Shown piece by piece: positions 8,750-17,505 of a DNA stretch of 64,000 nucleotides. Position numbers and translations under genes: made by a program. Within the stretch, counting starts at the first letter, position 1. Every line of letters begins with the position of its first letter. This DNA is from Actinophytocola gossypii (GTDB lineage Bacteria; Actinomycetota; Actinomycetes; Mycobacteriales; Pseudonocardiaceae), in the NCBI RefSeq assembly GCF_025165815.1, contig NZ_JAFFZE010000017.1, positions 1-64,000 on the forward strand, in the 5' to 3' direction. The notes beneath the pieces were generated by a model that searched no databases, was not told where the DNA came from, and saw only the letters and a program-made list of their open reading frames with translations.

Positions 8750-9990
8750 TCGGCAGCAAGCTGCTCCGGCGCGGCGCGGGCGTGGTGTTCCTGGTGGTGC
8801 TGGCACTGCTGGCGACGCTGGCGATCCAGGTGTACCGGCAGGCGTTCACCGACGCGGTGCTGGTGACCCTGCGCGCCGACCGGATCGGCAACCAGCTCAC
8901 CGAGGCCAGCGAGGTCAAGGCACGCGGCGTGGTCGTCGGGGAGGTGCGCTCGATCGGCCGCACCCAGCGGGGCGCCGCGATCGAGCTGGCGCTGGAACCG
9001 GACAAGGTCGAGCGGATCCCCAAGGACGTCAGCGCGCTGCTGGTGCCCAAGACCCTGTTCGGCGAGCGGTACGTCCAACTGTCCATCCCGGACTCCACGG
9101 CGTTCGGCCCGATCGAGGCGGGCGACGTGATCCGGCAGGACCGCTCGGCCAACGCGATCGAGCTGGAGCGGGTGTTCGACGACCTGCTCCCGGTGCTCAA
9201 GGCCGTGCAGCCGCACAAGCTCTCCGCCACCCTCACCGCGATCGCGACCGCGCTGGACGACCGGGGCGAGCGGATCGGCGAGGCCATGGTCACCACGGCC
9301 GCGTACCTGGAGGAGCTGAACCCGAACCTGCCGACGCTCACCGCCGACCTGCGTGACCTGGCCGACGTCAGCGAGCTGTACGGGGACATCGCGCCGGACC
9401 TGCTGGACGCGCTGACCGAGTCCACCACGACCCTCAACACCGTCGTCGACCAGCGCACCGAGCTGACCGACCTGTACTCGACGGTCACCGACTCGGCCCG
9501 GGACGTGACCATCTTCCTGCGCAACAACAAGGAGAACCTCATCCGCCTCGCCGCCGCGAGCCGCGAGCCGCTGGAGGTCGCGGCCCGCTACTCGCCGAGC
9601 TTCCCCTGCACCCTCAAGGCGATGACCGACCTCAAGCCGGCGATGGACCGGGCGCTCGGCGCCGGCACCGACGAGCCGGGCCTGCACATCGAGGCGACCG
9701 TGACGAAGTCCCGAGGCAAGTACGTCCCCGGCGTGAACGACCCGGTGTACGACCAGGACACCGGCCCGCGCTGCTATCCGAGCGGGCTCACGCCCACCAC
9801 CGGCACCGTCGCCGCACCGCTCGGCGACCCCGGCCACCCGCTGCTCCCGGGCGGTAACGGTGACCTCGGCCTGCCGAACTCCGCGCAGGAGCAGGAACTC
9901 ATCGCCACCCTCCTCGGCCCGGGCACGCCCGACTGGGGCAGCGTGCTGGTCGGCCCGCTCTACCGGGGCACGGAGGTGACCCTCAGGTGA
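8746..9990 (+). CDS. mceA: MCE family protein, position A
   Basis: 414 residues. It has one N-terminal membrane anchor (about 9-28), an MCE/MlaD domain (about 38-125, including VLVTLRADRIG and KARGVVVGEVRSIG), a long helical region (about 130-265) and a Pro-rich C terminus. MceA-F proteins are thought to assemble into the periplasmic needle that carries hydrophobic substrates to the YrbE permeases. It is the first of six such genes. A 169-base gap holding inverted repeats separates it from mceB, the only large break in an otherwise tight operon. Confidence 0.9.
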   Translation: MIGSKLLRRGAGVVFLVVLALLATLAIQVYRQAFTDAVLVTLRADRIGNQLTEASEVKARGVVVGEVRSIGRTQRGAAIELALEPDKVERIPKDVSALLVPKTLFGERYVQLSIPDSTAFGPIEAGDVIRQDRSANAIELERVFDDLLPVLKAVQPHKLSATLTAIATALDDRGERIGEAMVTTAAYLEELNPNLPTLTADLRDLADVSELYGDIAPDLLDALTESTTTLNTVVDQRTELTDLYSTVTDSARDVTIFLRNNKENLIRLAAASREPLEVAARYSPSFPCTLKAMTDLKPAMDRALGAGTDEPGLHIEATVTKSRGKYVPGVNDPVYDQDTGPRCYPSGLTPTTGTVAAPLGDPGHPLLPGGNGDLGLPNSAQEQELIATLLGPGTPDWGSVLVGPLYRGTEVTLR

Positions 9991-10012
9991 GCGAGAGCGT
10001 AGCCGCGTGCTT

Positions 10013-10092
10013 CGAGGACAGTTCGAGCCCTCGCCGACGAGGGCTTCACGAGCTGAGGCGGTTCGCAGCCGGCTCGTCTCGAACTGTCCTCG
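10013..10092. repeat. Inverted-repeat structure in the mceA-mceB gap
   Basis: Two perfect 15-base arms (10013-10027 and 10078-10092) enclose a second perfect hairpin, GCCCTCG (10027-10033) with CGAGGGC (10038-10044). The whole resembles a small non-coding palindromic insertion. It could attenuate transcription between mceA and mceB or protect an RNA end. Confidence 0.6.
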
Positions 10093-10095
10093 CCG

Positions 10096-10195
10096 ACTGG
10101 ACTGACGAGCAGCGCAGCCGTGAGGGACGAACGGCGAGCAGCGCAGGAGGGAAGACGGCGTGCTAGCGGCGGAGCGAAGCGAACGATCGGCAGGG
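10096..10195 (+). repeat. Dispersed repeat element, copy 1 (supplies mceB ribosome binding site and start)
   Basis: It contains CTGGACTGACGAGCAGCGCAG, then (10141-10195) an AGGAGG box, GTG CTA GCG and GGAGCGAAGCGAAC. Nearly the same sequence occurs at 60862-60920 before an unrelated sugar transporter gene. Relative to that copy it carries about 25 extra bases (partly a duplication of GAGCAGCGCAG). The AGGAGG at 10145-10150 and GTG at 10160 are the mceB translation start, so the first eight or so codons of mceB come from the element. Confidence 0.7.
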
Positions 10196-11197
10196 CGGAA
10201 GCTCGCGGGTCCGCTGATCAAGGCGCTGGTGTTCGTCGTCGTCACCGGGGTGGCGACGGCCGTGCTGGCGATGTCGATCAGCAACACCGGGCTCGGCGAC
10301 GCCGTCGGCTACGCGGCCCGCTTCACCGACGTCACCTCGCTCAACCCCGGGGACGACGTGCGGATCTCCGGCGTCCGGGTCGGCCAGGTCGACGAGCTGT
10401 CCATCGTGGACGGGAACCTGGCGCGGGTGACGTTCTCGGTGGACCGCTCGATGCCGCTGCCGTCCGACGTCCGGGCCGTCATCAAGTACCGCAACATGGT
10501 CGGCCAGCGCTACATCGCCCTCGAACGCGGCGACACCTCCACCGCCGAACGCCTGCCGGCCGGCGCCGAGATCCCGCTCGACCGCACCAGCCCGGCACTC
10601 GACCTCACCGACCTGTTCAACGGGTTCAAGCCGCTGTTCCAGGCACTGTCCCCGGACGAGGTGAACAAGCTCTCCGGCGAGATCGTCCAGGTGCTGCAGG
10701 GGGAGGGCGGCACGGTCGACAGCCTGCTCGCGCACACCGGCTCGCTCACCGCGACCCTCGCCGACCGGGACCGGGTGATCGGCCAGGTGATCGACAATCT
10801 CAATCACGTGCTCGACACCATCAACGGCCAGGGCGACGCACTGTCCACTCTGGTCGGCACGCTCCAACGGCTGGTGACCGGCCTCGCCGGCGACCGCACC
10901 GCGATCGGCGAGTCCATCGAGGGCATCGCCGCGCTCACCGACGCCACCGCCGGCCTGCTCACCCAGGCCCGCCAGCCGCTCAAGGACAGCATCGCCGGCC
11001 TGGGCCGGGTGTCGGCGAACCTGGCCACCGGGCAGGAGGACCTGAGCCGGTTCCTCACCGTGCTGCCGGACAAGTTCGAGGCGGTCGGCGCCACCGCGAG
11101 CTACGGCTCCTGGCTCAACTTCTACCTGTGCGAGGCAATCGTGCTGACCGACCCGCCACAGGGCATCGAGTCCGATGCCGCGAGGTGTGACCGATGA
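10160..11197 (+). CDS. mceB: MCE family protein, position B
   Basis: 345 residues. It has a membrane anchor at about 23-43 and an MCE domain at about 50-130 (RFTDVTSLNPGDDVRISGVRVGQV, MVGQRYIALERG). A coiled helical region runs to about 300, and the end has the conserved Cys in WLNFYLCEA. It is a subunit of the lipid-import needle. The start is GTG 10160 with AGGAGG 9 bases upstream; both lie in a dispersed repeat, so the N terminus VLAAERSERSAGR is repeat-derived and probably not conserved. It overlaps mceC by 4 bases. Confidence 0.9.
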   Translation: MLAAERSERSAGRKLAGPLIKALVFVVVTGVATAVLAMSISNTGLGDAVGYAARFTDVTSLNPGDDVRISGVRVGQVDELSIVDGNLARVTFSVDRSMPLPSDVRAVIKYRNMVGQRYIALERGDTSTAERLPAGAEIPLDRTSPALDLTDLFNGFKPLFQALSPDEVNKLSGEIVQVLQGEGGTVDSLLAHTGSLTATLADRDRVIGQVIDNLNHVLDTINGQGDALSTLVGTLQRLVTGLAGDRTAIGESIEGIAALTDATAGLLTQARQPLKDSIAGLGRVSANLATGQEDLSRFLTVLPDKFEAVGATASYGSWLNFYLCEAIVLTDPPQGIESDAARCDR

Positions 11198-12198
11198 AGT
11201 CCTTCCGTGAACGCAACCCGGTGCCGATCGGTGTCATCGGCACGATCGTGCTCGCCCTGGTCACCGCGGGTGTGTACTTCTACCAGGACCTCCCGCTGAT
11301 CGGCGGCGGCACCACCTACCAGGCCGAGTTCAGCGAGGCCGCCGGCATCCGCCCGGACGACGAGGTGCGGGTGGCCGGCATCAAGGTCGGCGAGGTCACC
11401 GACGTCGAGCTGGAACAGGACGGGGCGAGCGGCCGGGTCGTGGTCAGCTTCCGGGTCGAGGACGCCTGGGTCGGCGACGCCACCACCGCCGCGATCAAGC
11501 TGAAGACGTTGCTGGGCCGCAAGTTCCTCGCTCTGCACCCCACCGGCGGGTCCGACCTGGACCCGGACACGCCGATCCCGCTGGACCGCACGGTCACCCC
11601 CTACGACGTCACCGAGGCCTTCGAGGACCTCGCCAGCACCGCGGGCGCGATCGACACCGACCAGCTCGCGGCGAGCTTCCGCACGATCTCCGACACCTTC
11701 GCCGACTCGCCCCGGCACGTGCGCACCGCGCTCGACGGCCTCACCGACCTGTCCAGGACGATCCACTCCCGGGACGCCCAGCTCGCGAAGCTGCTCGCGA
11801 ACACCAGGGACGTCACCAGCACGCTGTCCGGCTCCAACGACGAGTTCGACAAGCTCATCGAGGACGGCGACCTGCTGCTCACCGAGCTGGCGAACCGCCG
11901 CGACGCCATCCACGACCTGCTCGTCGGCACCAACGACCTCGCCGCGCAGCTCTCCGGCGTGGTCGCCGACAACCAGCGCCAGCTCGCCCCCGCACTGGCC
12001 AGGCTGGACACCGTGACCGACGTGCTCACCCGGCACGCGGACAACCTCGACCGGAGCCTGGAGCTGGCCGGCCCGTACTTCCGGCTGGTCAACAACGCCA
12101 CCGGCAGCGGCCGCTGGATCGACAACTACCTGTGCGGCCTGATCAAGCCGGAACCCGACCCCGGCTACTGCCGGCCGCCGCCGGGAGGAAGCAAGTGA
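11194..12198 (+). CDS. mceC: MCE family protein, position C
   Basis: 334 residues. It has an N-terminal anchor (about 11-28), an MCE domain (about 38-118, FSEAAGIRPDDEVRVAGIKVGEV) and a helical region. The end, IDNYLCGLIKPEP, has the Cys common to B/C/D-type Mce proteins. The ATGA overlap with mceB indicates coupling. It is followed by 127 bases before mceD that hold a 44-codon open frame overlapping both neighbours. Confidence 0.9.
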   Translation: MKSFRERNPVPIGVIGTIVLALVTAGVYFYQDLPLIGGGTTYQAEFSEAAGIRPDDEVRVAGIKVGEVTDVELEQDGASGRVVVSFRVEDAWVGDATTAAIKLKTLLGRKFLALHPTGGSDLDPDTPIPLDRTVTPYDVTEAFEDLASTAGAIDTDQLAASFRTISDTFADSPRHVRTALDGLTDLSRTIHSRDAQLAKLLANTRDVTSTLSGSNDEFDKLIEDGDLLLTELANRRDAIHDLLVGTNDLAAQLSGVVADNQRQLAPALARLDTVTDVLTRHADNLDRSLELAGPYFRLVNNATGSGRWIDNYLCGLIKPEPDPGYCRPPPGGSK

Positions 12199-12329
12199 GA
12201 CACCTCCTGTCGACCTCCAAAACCGTCACCTCAGGGGAACGTGACGCAACCCAGCCACAAGTACGTGACCAGGCCGAACATGCCTCCCCCAACGTGACCA
12301 ACAGGCAAAAATCCGGGGAGGCGGAATGA
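12195..12329 (+). CDS. Doubtful 44-codon ORF between mceC and mceD
   Basis: An open frame starts at GTG 12195, overlapping the mceC stop (GTGA), and ends with TGA overlapping the mceD ATG. It would encode a 44-residue hydrophilic peptide with no recognised motif. The overlaps at both ends look like a real operon member. However, codon third positions are far less G/C-rich than in the neighbours, so it may be decayed coding sequence or a spacer that only keeps the ribosome moving. Confidence 0.3.
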   Translation: MRHLLSTSKTVTSGERDATQPQVRDQAEHASPNVTNRQKSGEAE

Positions 12330-13336
12330 GACGACTGGCCGCCGTCGGAGCGGTGCTCGCGCTGGTCACCGTGGGCGCGCTGTGGTGGATCTTCTCCGGG
12401 ACCGGGGTCATCCGGGTCACCGCGTTCTTCGGCCGCACCGTCGGCGTCTACGCCGGCTCGGACGTCCAGGTGCTCGGGGTGCGGGTCGGCGCGGTCGAGT
12501 CGGTGACCCCGCGCGGCGAACGCGTCGAGGTGGTGTTCACCGTGGACACCGACGAGGTGCGGGTGGCCGAGGACACCGCGGCCGTGGTGATCGCGCCCAG
12601 CGTCGTCTCCGACCGGTACGTGCAGCTCACCGATCTCACCGGTGGCGAGAACGCGCTGCGCGACGGCGCGGTGATCCCTCGGGAGCGCACCGCCACCCCG
12701 ATCGAGCTGGACGAGCTGTACGCGAGCCTGGACACGCTGGTCAGCGCGCTCGGCCCGGACGGCGCCAACTCCGACGGCGCGCTGTCCGAGCTGCTCGACA
12801 CCGGAGCGGAGAACCTGCGCGGCAACGGGGAGGCGTTCAACGAGAGCGTGCGCAACTTCGCCGACGCGGCCAGGACGCTCTCCGGCTCCGCGGACGACCT
12901 GTTCGCCACCGTCGACGAGCTGGGCAGGTTCACCGCCATGCTGGCCGGCAACGACCGGCAGGTCGCCAGCGTGAACCGCCAGCTCGACCTGGTGTGGCGC
13001 ACCCTCGCCGCCGACCGCGACGAGCTGTCCACCGCCCTGGACGCCCTGGGTGGCGCGCTCGCCGACGTGCAGGCGTTCGTCCGGGACAACCGGGCCGCCA
13101 TCAAGTCCAACGTGGACAAACTGGCCCGCACCACGCAGCTGCTGGTGGACAACCGGGCGTCGCTCGCCGAGGCCCTCGACGTCGCCCCGCTCGCGGTCAC
13201 CAACGTGGTCAACTCGTTCGACCCGGCGTCGGGATCCCTGCAGGGCCGCACGAATCTCCTCGAGTACGTGTCCGGCGGAACCGACGCCGAGGACGCGCCG
13301 CCGCTGCCGTTGCCGTTGGTCGGGGGTGCGGGGTGA
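12326..13336 (+). CDS. mceD: MCE family protein, position D
   Basis: 336 residues. It has an N-terminal anchor (about 5-22), an MCE domain (about 30-110, FFGRTVGVYAGSDVQVLGVRVGAV, VVSDRYVQLTDL) and a long predicted helix to about 290. A short Asp/Pro-rich tail follows. It has a good GGGGAGG Shine-Dalgarno before ATG 12326. Its stop overlaps the mceE start (GTGA). It is a subunit of the Mce needle. Confidence 0.9.
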   Translation: MRRLAAVGAVLALVTVGALWWIFSGTGVIRVTAFFGRTVGVYAGSDVQVLGVRVGAVESVTPRGERVEVVFTVDTDEVRVAEDTAAVVIAPSVVSDRYVQLTDLTGGENALRDGAVIPRERTATPIELDELYASLDTLVSALGPDGANSDGALSELLDTGAENLRGNGEAFNESVRNFADAARTLSGSADDLFATVDELGRFTAMLAGNDRQVASVNRQLDLVWRTLAADRDELSTALDALGGALADVQAFVRDNRAAIKSNVDKLARTTQLLVDNRASLAEALDVAPLAVTNVVNSFDPASGSLQGRTNLLEYVSGGTDAEDAPPLPLPLVGGAG

Positions 13337-14373
13337 TCCGCCGGCTCGCGGCCGCCGCCGCGCTCGTGCTCGCCACCGGCTGCTCGACGGTCGGTGCGGA
13401 CGGCATCTACGACCTGCCGCTGCCCGGCGGCGCCGACCTCGGCGACCACCCGTACCGGGTCACCGTGCACTTCGCCGACGTACTCGACCTGGTGCCGCAG
13501 GCCGCGGTGAAGGTCAACGACGTGGTGGTCGGGGAGGTCGACTCGATCGGCCTGGCCGGCCCGGACGACTGGACCGCCGAGGTCGTGCTGGCGATCAACG
13601 GCGACGTCCGGCTGCCCGCCGACGCGACCGCCAGCCTGCGCCAGTCGAGTCTGCTCGGCGAGAAGTTCGTCGAGCTGGCCGAGCCGTCCCGGCCGTCGGA
13701 CGAGCCGGAGCCGACCGACCGGCTCGCCGACGGCGCGCTGATCACCGCCGACCGGACCAACCGGCACACCGAGGTCGAGGAGGTCTTCGGCGCCCTGTCG
13801 CTGCTGCTCAACGGCGGCGGCATCGGCCAGCTGCAGACGATCAACCGGGAGCTGTCGAACGTGCTCGGCGGCAACGAGACCGAGATCAAGGCGTTCCTGG
13901 CCAACGTCGACCAGCTGGTGACCAACCTGGACGACCACCGCGCCGACATCACCGCCGCGCTCGACGGGCTCAACCACCTGTCCACCACGCTCGCCGCCCG
14001 CGACGACCAGATCGAGGGCGCGCTCACCGACCTCACCCCCGGCCTGCGCGCGCTCAGCCAGCAACGCGGCTCCCTGGTCGCCATGCTCCAGTCGCTCGAC
14101 CAGCTCTCCGACGTCGCGGTGGAGACCATCGACCGCAGCCGCGCGGACATGGTCGCCGACCTCACCGCGCTCGCGCCGATCCTCGACCGGCTCGCCGACG
14201 CCGGCCAGAACCTGCCGCGCGCGCTGGAGATCCTGCCGACGTTCCCGTTCACCGACGAGGTGCTGGCGGGCTCGCAGGGCGACTACCTCAACGTGTTCGT
14301 CACCCTCGACCCGCCGCCGGACTTCACCCAGCCACTGCCGCCGCTGCCGCTGGCCGAGAACGGAGGCAGCTGA
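13333..14373 (+). CDS. mceE: MCE family lipoprotein, position E
   Basis: 346 residues from GTG 13333. The N terminus MIRRLAAAAALVLATGCSTVG is a lipoprotein signal peptide with lipobox LATGC, and the mature protein would begin at the lipid-modified Cys at about 19. This fits position E, which is the lipoprotein (LprK-like) in mycobacterial mce operons. The MCE domain (about 44-130) and helical region follow; the C terminus is Pro-rich. It overlaps mceD (GTGA) and mceF (TGATG). Confidence 0.9.
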   Translation: MIRRLAAAAALVLATGCSTVGADGIYDLPLPGGADLGDHPYRVTVHFADVLDLVPQAAVKVNDVVVGEVDSIGLAGPDDWTAEVVLAINGDVRLPADATASLRQSSLLGEKFVELAEPSRPSDEPEPTDRLADGALITADRTNRHTEVEEVFGALSLLLNGGGIGQLQTINRELSNVLGGNETEIKAFLANVDQLVTNLDDHRADITAALDGLNHLSTTLAARDDQIEGALTDLTPGLRALSQQRGSLVAMLQSLDQLSDVAVETIDRSRADMVADLTALAPILDRLADAGQNLPRALEILPTFPFTDEVLAGSQGDYLNVFVTLDPPPDFTQPLPPLPLAENGGS

Positions 14374-15581
14374 TGCTCACCCGTGCCGTGCGGATCCAGG
14401 TCGTCGCGTTCGTCGTGCTGGCGCTGGCGGCGGTCGCGTTCGTCGGCGCCAGGTACGCGGGCCTGGACCGGCTGTTCGGCACCGACTCCTACGTGGTGAG
14501 CCTGCGGCTCGAGGACGGCGGCGGCGTGTTCACCAACGGCGAGGTGACCTACCGGGGGGTCGCCGTCGGCCGGGTCGGCGAGTTGCGGCTGACCGACGAC
14601 GGCATGGAGGCCGACCTGCACATCGACGACGGCGCGCCGCCGATCCCGGCCGACACGAAGGCCGTGGTGGCCAACCGGTCGGCGATCGGGGAGCAGTACG
14701 TCGACCTGCGGCCGCGCACCGACGCCGCCCCGTTCCTGGCCGAGGGCTCGGTGATCCAGCGCTCGGACACGAAGGTTCCGCCGCCGGTGACCGACCTGCT
14801 CGGCAACCTGTCCGACTTCAGCTCGTCGGTGCCGACCGAGTCGCTGCGCACGGTCGTCGACGAGCTGTACACCGCGATGCGCGGCACCGGCCCGCACCTG
14901 CAGGTGCTGATCGACTCGTCGATCTCGTTCACCGAGACCGCGGCCGAGCACCTGCCGCAGACGGTGTCGCTGATCGACGACGGCGCGGTGGTGCTGCGCA
15001 CCCAGTTGGACTCGTCCGGCGCGTGGCGCTCGTTCTCCAGCAATGCCAAGGCGTTCGCCGCCGAGCTGGCCGACGCGGACGGCGACCTGCGGGAGCTGAT
15101 CGGCACCGCGCCGAAGGCCGCGACCCAGCTCTCCGAACTGCTGAGCGACACCAACCCCGGCCTGTCCGTGCTGGTCGCGAACCTGCTGACCACGGCGGAG
15201 GTCTTCGAGGTGCGCACCGACGGGATGGCGCAGTTGTTCGTGATGATGCCCAAGGCCGTCGCGGCCACGGCGACCGCGATCACCCCGACGTCGAGCAACC
15301 TGTCGCTCGCGTTGACGTTCTTCGACCCGCCGCCGTGCGAGTACGAGTCCACCGTGCGCCGGGCGGGCGAGGACACCACCGAGCGCCCGTTCAACACGAA
15401 GGCCCGGTGCACGGCGCCGGCCGGGGATCCCCGCCTGGTGCGCGGGTCCCAGCACGCACCGAGCGGCGGGGTGCCCGACCCGGCGGTTCCGGGCGGCGGC
15501 ACCCGGCTGCCCGGACCGCTCGGCGCACCCGACCTGCCCGGCACCGACGGCCTGGAGGAGCTGCTGTGGCTGACAAGGTGA
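14373..15581 (+). CDS. mceF: MCE family protein, position F
   Basis: 402 residues from ATG 14373, overlapping the mceE stop by one base. It has an anchor at about 8-27, an MCE domain at about 38-115 (LEDGGGVFTNGEVTYRGVAVGRV, EQYVDLRP), a helical region to about 310 and a Pro/Gly-rich tail. As the last of the six Mce proteins it completes the A-F set expected for one needle. The tail overlaps the start of the next gene. Confidence 0.9.
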   Translation: MLTRAVRIQVVAFVVLALAAVAFVGARYAGLDRLFGTDSYVVSLRLEDGGGVFTNGEVTYRGVAVGRVGELRLTDDGMEADLHIDDGAPPIPADTKAVVANRSAIGEQYVDLRPRTDAAPFLAEGSVIQRSDTKVPPPVTDLLGNLSDFSSSVPTESLRTVVDELYTAMRGTGPHLQVLIDSSISFTETAAEHLPQTVSLIDDGAVVLRTQLDSSGAWRSFSSNAKAFAAELADADGDLRELIGTAPKAATQLSELLSDTNPGLSVLVANLLTTAEVFEVRTDGMAQLFVMMPKAVAATATAITPTSSNLSLALTFFDPPPCEYESTVRRAGEDTTERPFNTKARCTAPAGDPRLVRGSQHAPSGGVPDPAVPGGGTRLPGPLGAPDLPGTDGLEELLWLTR

Positions 15582-16075
15582 GGTTCCGCGCGGCGCTCGC
15601 GCTGGCGGTGGCGGCGCTCGCGTTCGCGGTGTGGGGCGGCTGGACCTGGTGGCAGGCGAGCACCGACGAGTCCGTCGAGTTCGCGCGGACCCGCGACGAG
15701 GTGCTCGCCACCGGCCGCTCGCACGTGACCCTGCTGACCACCCTGGACTCGTCCGATGTGGACGCCGGGATCGACCGATGGTTGGACGTGTCCACCGGCG
15801 CGCTGCGCGACGAGCTGGAGTCCACCGACCGGAAGACGCGCGAGACGCTCGCCAAGGGCGGCACGGTCGCCACCGGCCGGGTGCTCGACGCGGCGGTCAG
15901 CGAGCTGAACACGCGGGCCGGTACCGCGCAGCTGCTGGTGTCGGTGGAGATCGCCACCAGCACGGCGGGCGGGCCGGAGACGACCAAGCGCAACCGGTTC
16001 GTCGCCGGGCTCACCCGCACCGACCACGGCTGGCTGCTGTCCGCCCTCGACCAGGTGCCGCTGGGCACCCGCTGA
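15566..16075 (+). CDS. Mce-associated membrane protein, first copy
   Basis: 169 residues. It has a membrane helix at about 9-29 and an extracytoplasmic alpha/beta domain of the kind found in Mce-associated (Mas) proteins, which stabilise the Mce complex in mycobacteria. Start GTG 15566 lies inside mceF and has GGAGGAG 6 bases before it. GTG 15578, which overlaps the mceF stop, lacks such a site. Ends WLLSALDQVPLGTR. Confidence 0.8.
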   Translation: MADKVRFRAALALAVAALAFAVWGGWTWWQASTDESVEFARTRDEVLATGRSHVTLLTTLDSSDVDAGIDRWLDVSTGALRDELESTDRKTRETLAKGGTVATGRVLDAAVSELNTRAGTAQLLVSVEIATSTAGGPETTKRNRFVAGLTRTDHGWLLSALDQVPLGTR

Positions 16076-16086
16076 AGGAGCGTGCG

Positions 16087-16668
16087 ATGACCGCCCAGAT
16101 CGAGGATGTGGATCTCGACGAGGACGTGGATCTCGACGAGGTCGACGAGGATCCGCCGCCGGGCCGGCGCCGGTGGGGCTGGCTGGTGCTGCTCGTGGTG
16201 GCCGCGCTGCTCGCCGGGCTCGGCGGCTGGTTCCTGCTGCGCGCCGACGAGCTGCGGTCCTCGCCGGCCGCGGCCAACGCGGCGCTGGTGGACACCGGCC
16301 GCACCGCCGAGGTGAGCGCGGCGGTGAGCACCGCGCTGAACCGGATCTTCTCCTACTCCTACGACCGCACCGGGGAGACCGAGCGCGCCGCGGCCGAGGT
16401 GCTGCGCGGCGAGGCGCTGGACACCTACGACCGGCTGTTCGCCCAGGTCCGCGCGCACGCGCCGGAGCAGAAGCTGGTGCTCACCACCCGGGTGGTCAGC
16501 TCCGCGGTGCAGGAGCTGACCGACGACACCGCGCGGCTGCTGGTCTTCCTCGACCAGTCGGCCACCCGGGCCGACAAGGGCACCAGCAACGCGGCCGCCG
16601 CGCAGCTGTCGGTCACCGCACGGCTCGAGGGCGACCGCTGGGTCGTCACCGGACTGGAACCGCGATGA
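16087..16668 (+). CDS. Mce-associated membrane protein, second copy
   Basis: 193 residues. The N terminus is acidic with a repeated DVDLDE unit, followed by an Arg cluster, a membrane helix at about 31-53 and an extracytoplasmic domain of the Mas/VirB8-like type (ending ARLEGDRWVVTGLEPR). The AAGGAG at 16075-16080 fits ATG 16087. It is the last gene of the mce operon; the gap to the next gene is 154 bases and lower in GC, so a new promoter is likely there. Confidence 0.8.
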   Translation: MTAQIEDVDLDEDVDLDEVDEDPPPGRRRWGWLVLLVVAALLAGLGGWFLLRADELRSSPAAANAALVDTGRTAEVSAAVSTALNRIFSYSYDRTGETERAAAEVLRGEALDTYDRLFAQVRAHAPEQKLVLTTRVVSSAVQELTDDTARLLVFLDQSATRADKGTSNAAAAQLSVTARLEGDRWVVTGLEPR

Positions 16669-16822
16669 AAGGCTGTGCCGGAATGACAAATTCGGCAATC
16701 GCGACTGTATGCGGGAGCAGAATTATGAATAGGTGATTGTGAAAGGGGTTACTGGTAGGTAACGTCTATTTTGCGTCAGAAATTGATCGACATTTCCAAA
16801 TCGGGGAAAGGAAAGATCGAAA

Positions 16823-17437
16823 ATGCGCAGAAGTGTGATGGGAAGCCTGGTAGCCGGTCTCGCACTGGCCGCGTCGGCCACCCTGGCCGGCACCGCGTCG
16901 GCCCAGCAGGCCACCTGGACGATCACGCCGGGCGGCGACTTCGACGGCCTCGCCGGCGAGACGATCCTGACCATCCAGGAGACGGGGATCCAGCTGTTCT
17001 GCTCGTCGTCGACCGCGGGCGGCACCGCCAAGTCCGGCTCCGGGCAGACCAACCCGCTGGCCACGATCCCGGAGACCGGTGGCATCGACTTCATCGACTG
17101 CCAGGGCCCGTTCGGCCTGACCTTCGAGGTCGAGCAGGTCGGTGACTGGACGCTGAACGGCTCCGGCTACGACGCCGGCACCGGCGTCACCACCGGCACG
17201 ATCGACGGCATCACCGCGAACATCGTCGGCCCGTCCTGCAACGCGACGGTCACCGGGTTCGTCGACGCCACCTACACCAACGGCAGCGCCGAGCTCGCGG
17301 TCACCCCGAACCCCACGCTGGACATCAGCTACGTGGACCCGAACAACACGTGCCTCGGGCTCATCAGTGAGGGCCAGCACGCCACGTTCGACGGCACCTA
17401 CGAGATCGACCCGGCGCTGACCGTCACCTCGCCCTGA
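16823..17437 (+). CDS. Secreted protein of unknown function, first of three after mce
   Basis: 204 residues. A Sec signal peptide (about 1-27, ending TASAQQA) is followed by a beta-rich, Gly/Thr-rich domain. Four Cys (in LFCSSS, IDCQGP, PSCNAT and NTCLGL) probably form two disulfides. I do not recognise the family. A GGGGAAAGGAAAG purine stretch precedes the ATG. A perfect 16-base hairpin follows. The location directly after the mce operon suggests a wall or secreted partner of lipid handling, but that is inference. Confidence 0.75.
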   Translation: MRRSVMGSLVAGLALAASATLAGTASAQQATWTITPGGDFDGLAGETILTIQETGIQLFCSSSTAGGTAKSGSGQTNPLATIPETGGIDFIDCQGPFGLTFEVEQVGDWTLNGSGYDAGTGVTTGTIDGITANIVGPSCNATVTGFVDATYTNGSAELAVTPNPTLDISYVDPNNTCLGLISEGQHATFDGTYEIDPALTVTSP

Positions 17438-17445
17438 CCCCTGTC

Positions 17446-17480
17446 GGCCCGCCCGGCCGGAGCGTCCGGCCGGGCGGGCC
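17446..17480 (+). terminator. Perfect 16-base hairpin terminator
   Basis: Arms 17446-17461 and 17465-17480 are exact complements around a GCG loop, 9 bases after the stop of the secreted-protein gene. It lies 26 bases before the next start, so it may act as a partial terminator inside the cluster. Confidence 0.75.
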
Positions 17481-17505
17481 ACCCGAACGAAAGGCGTCCG
17501 CGCGG

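Noticed and set aside
9991-10160. Possible insertion sequence between mceA and mceB
   Set aside because: Inverted repeats exist, but no transposase frame or target duplication is visible in 170 bases.
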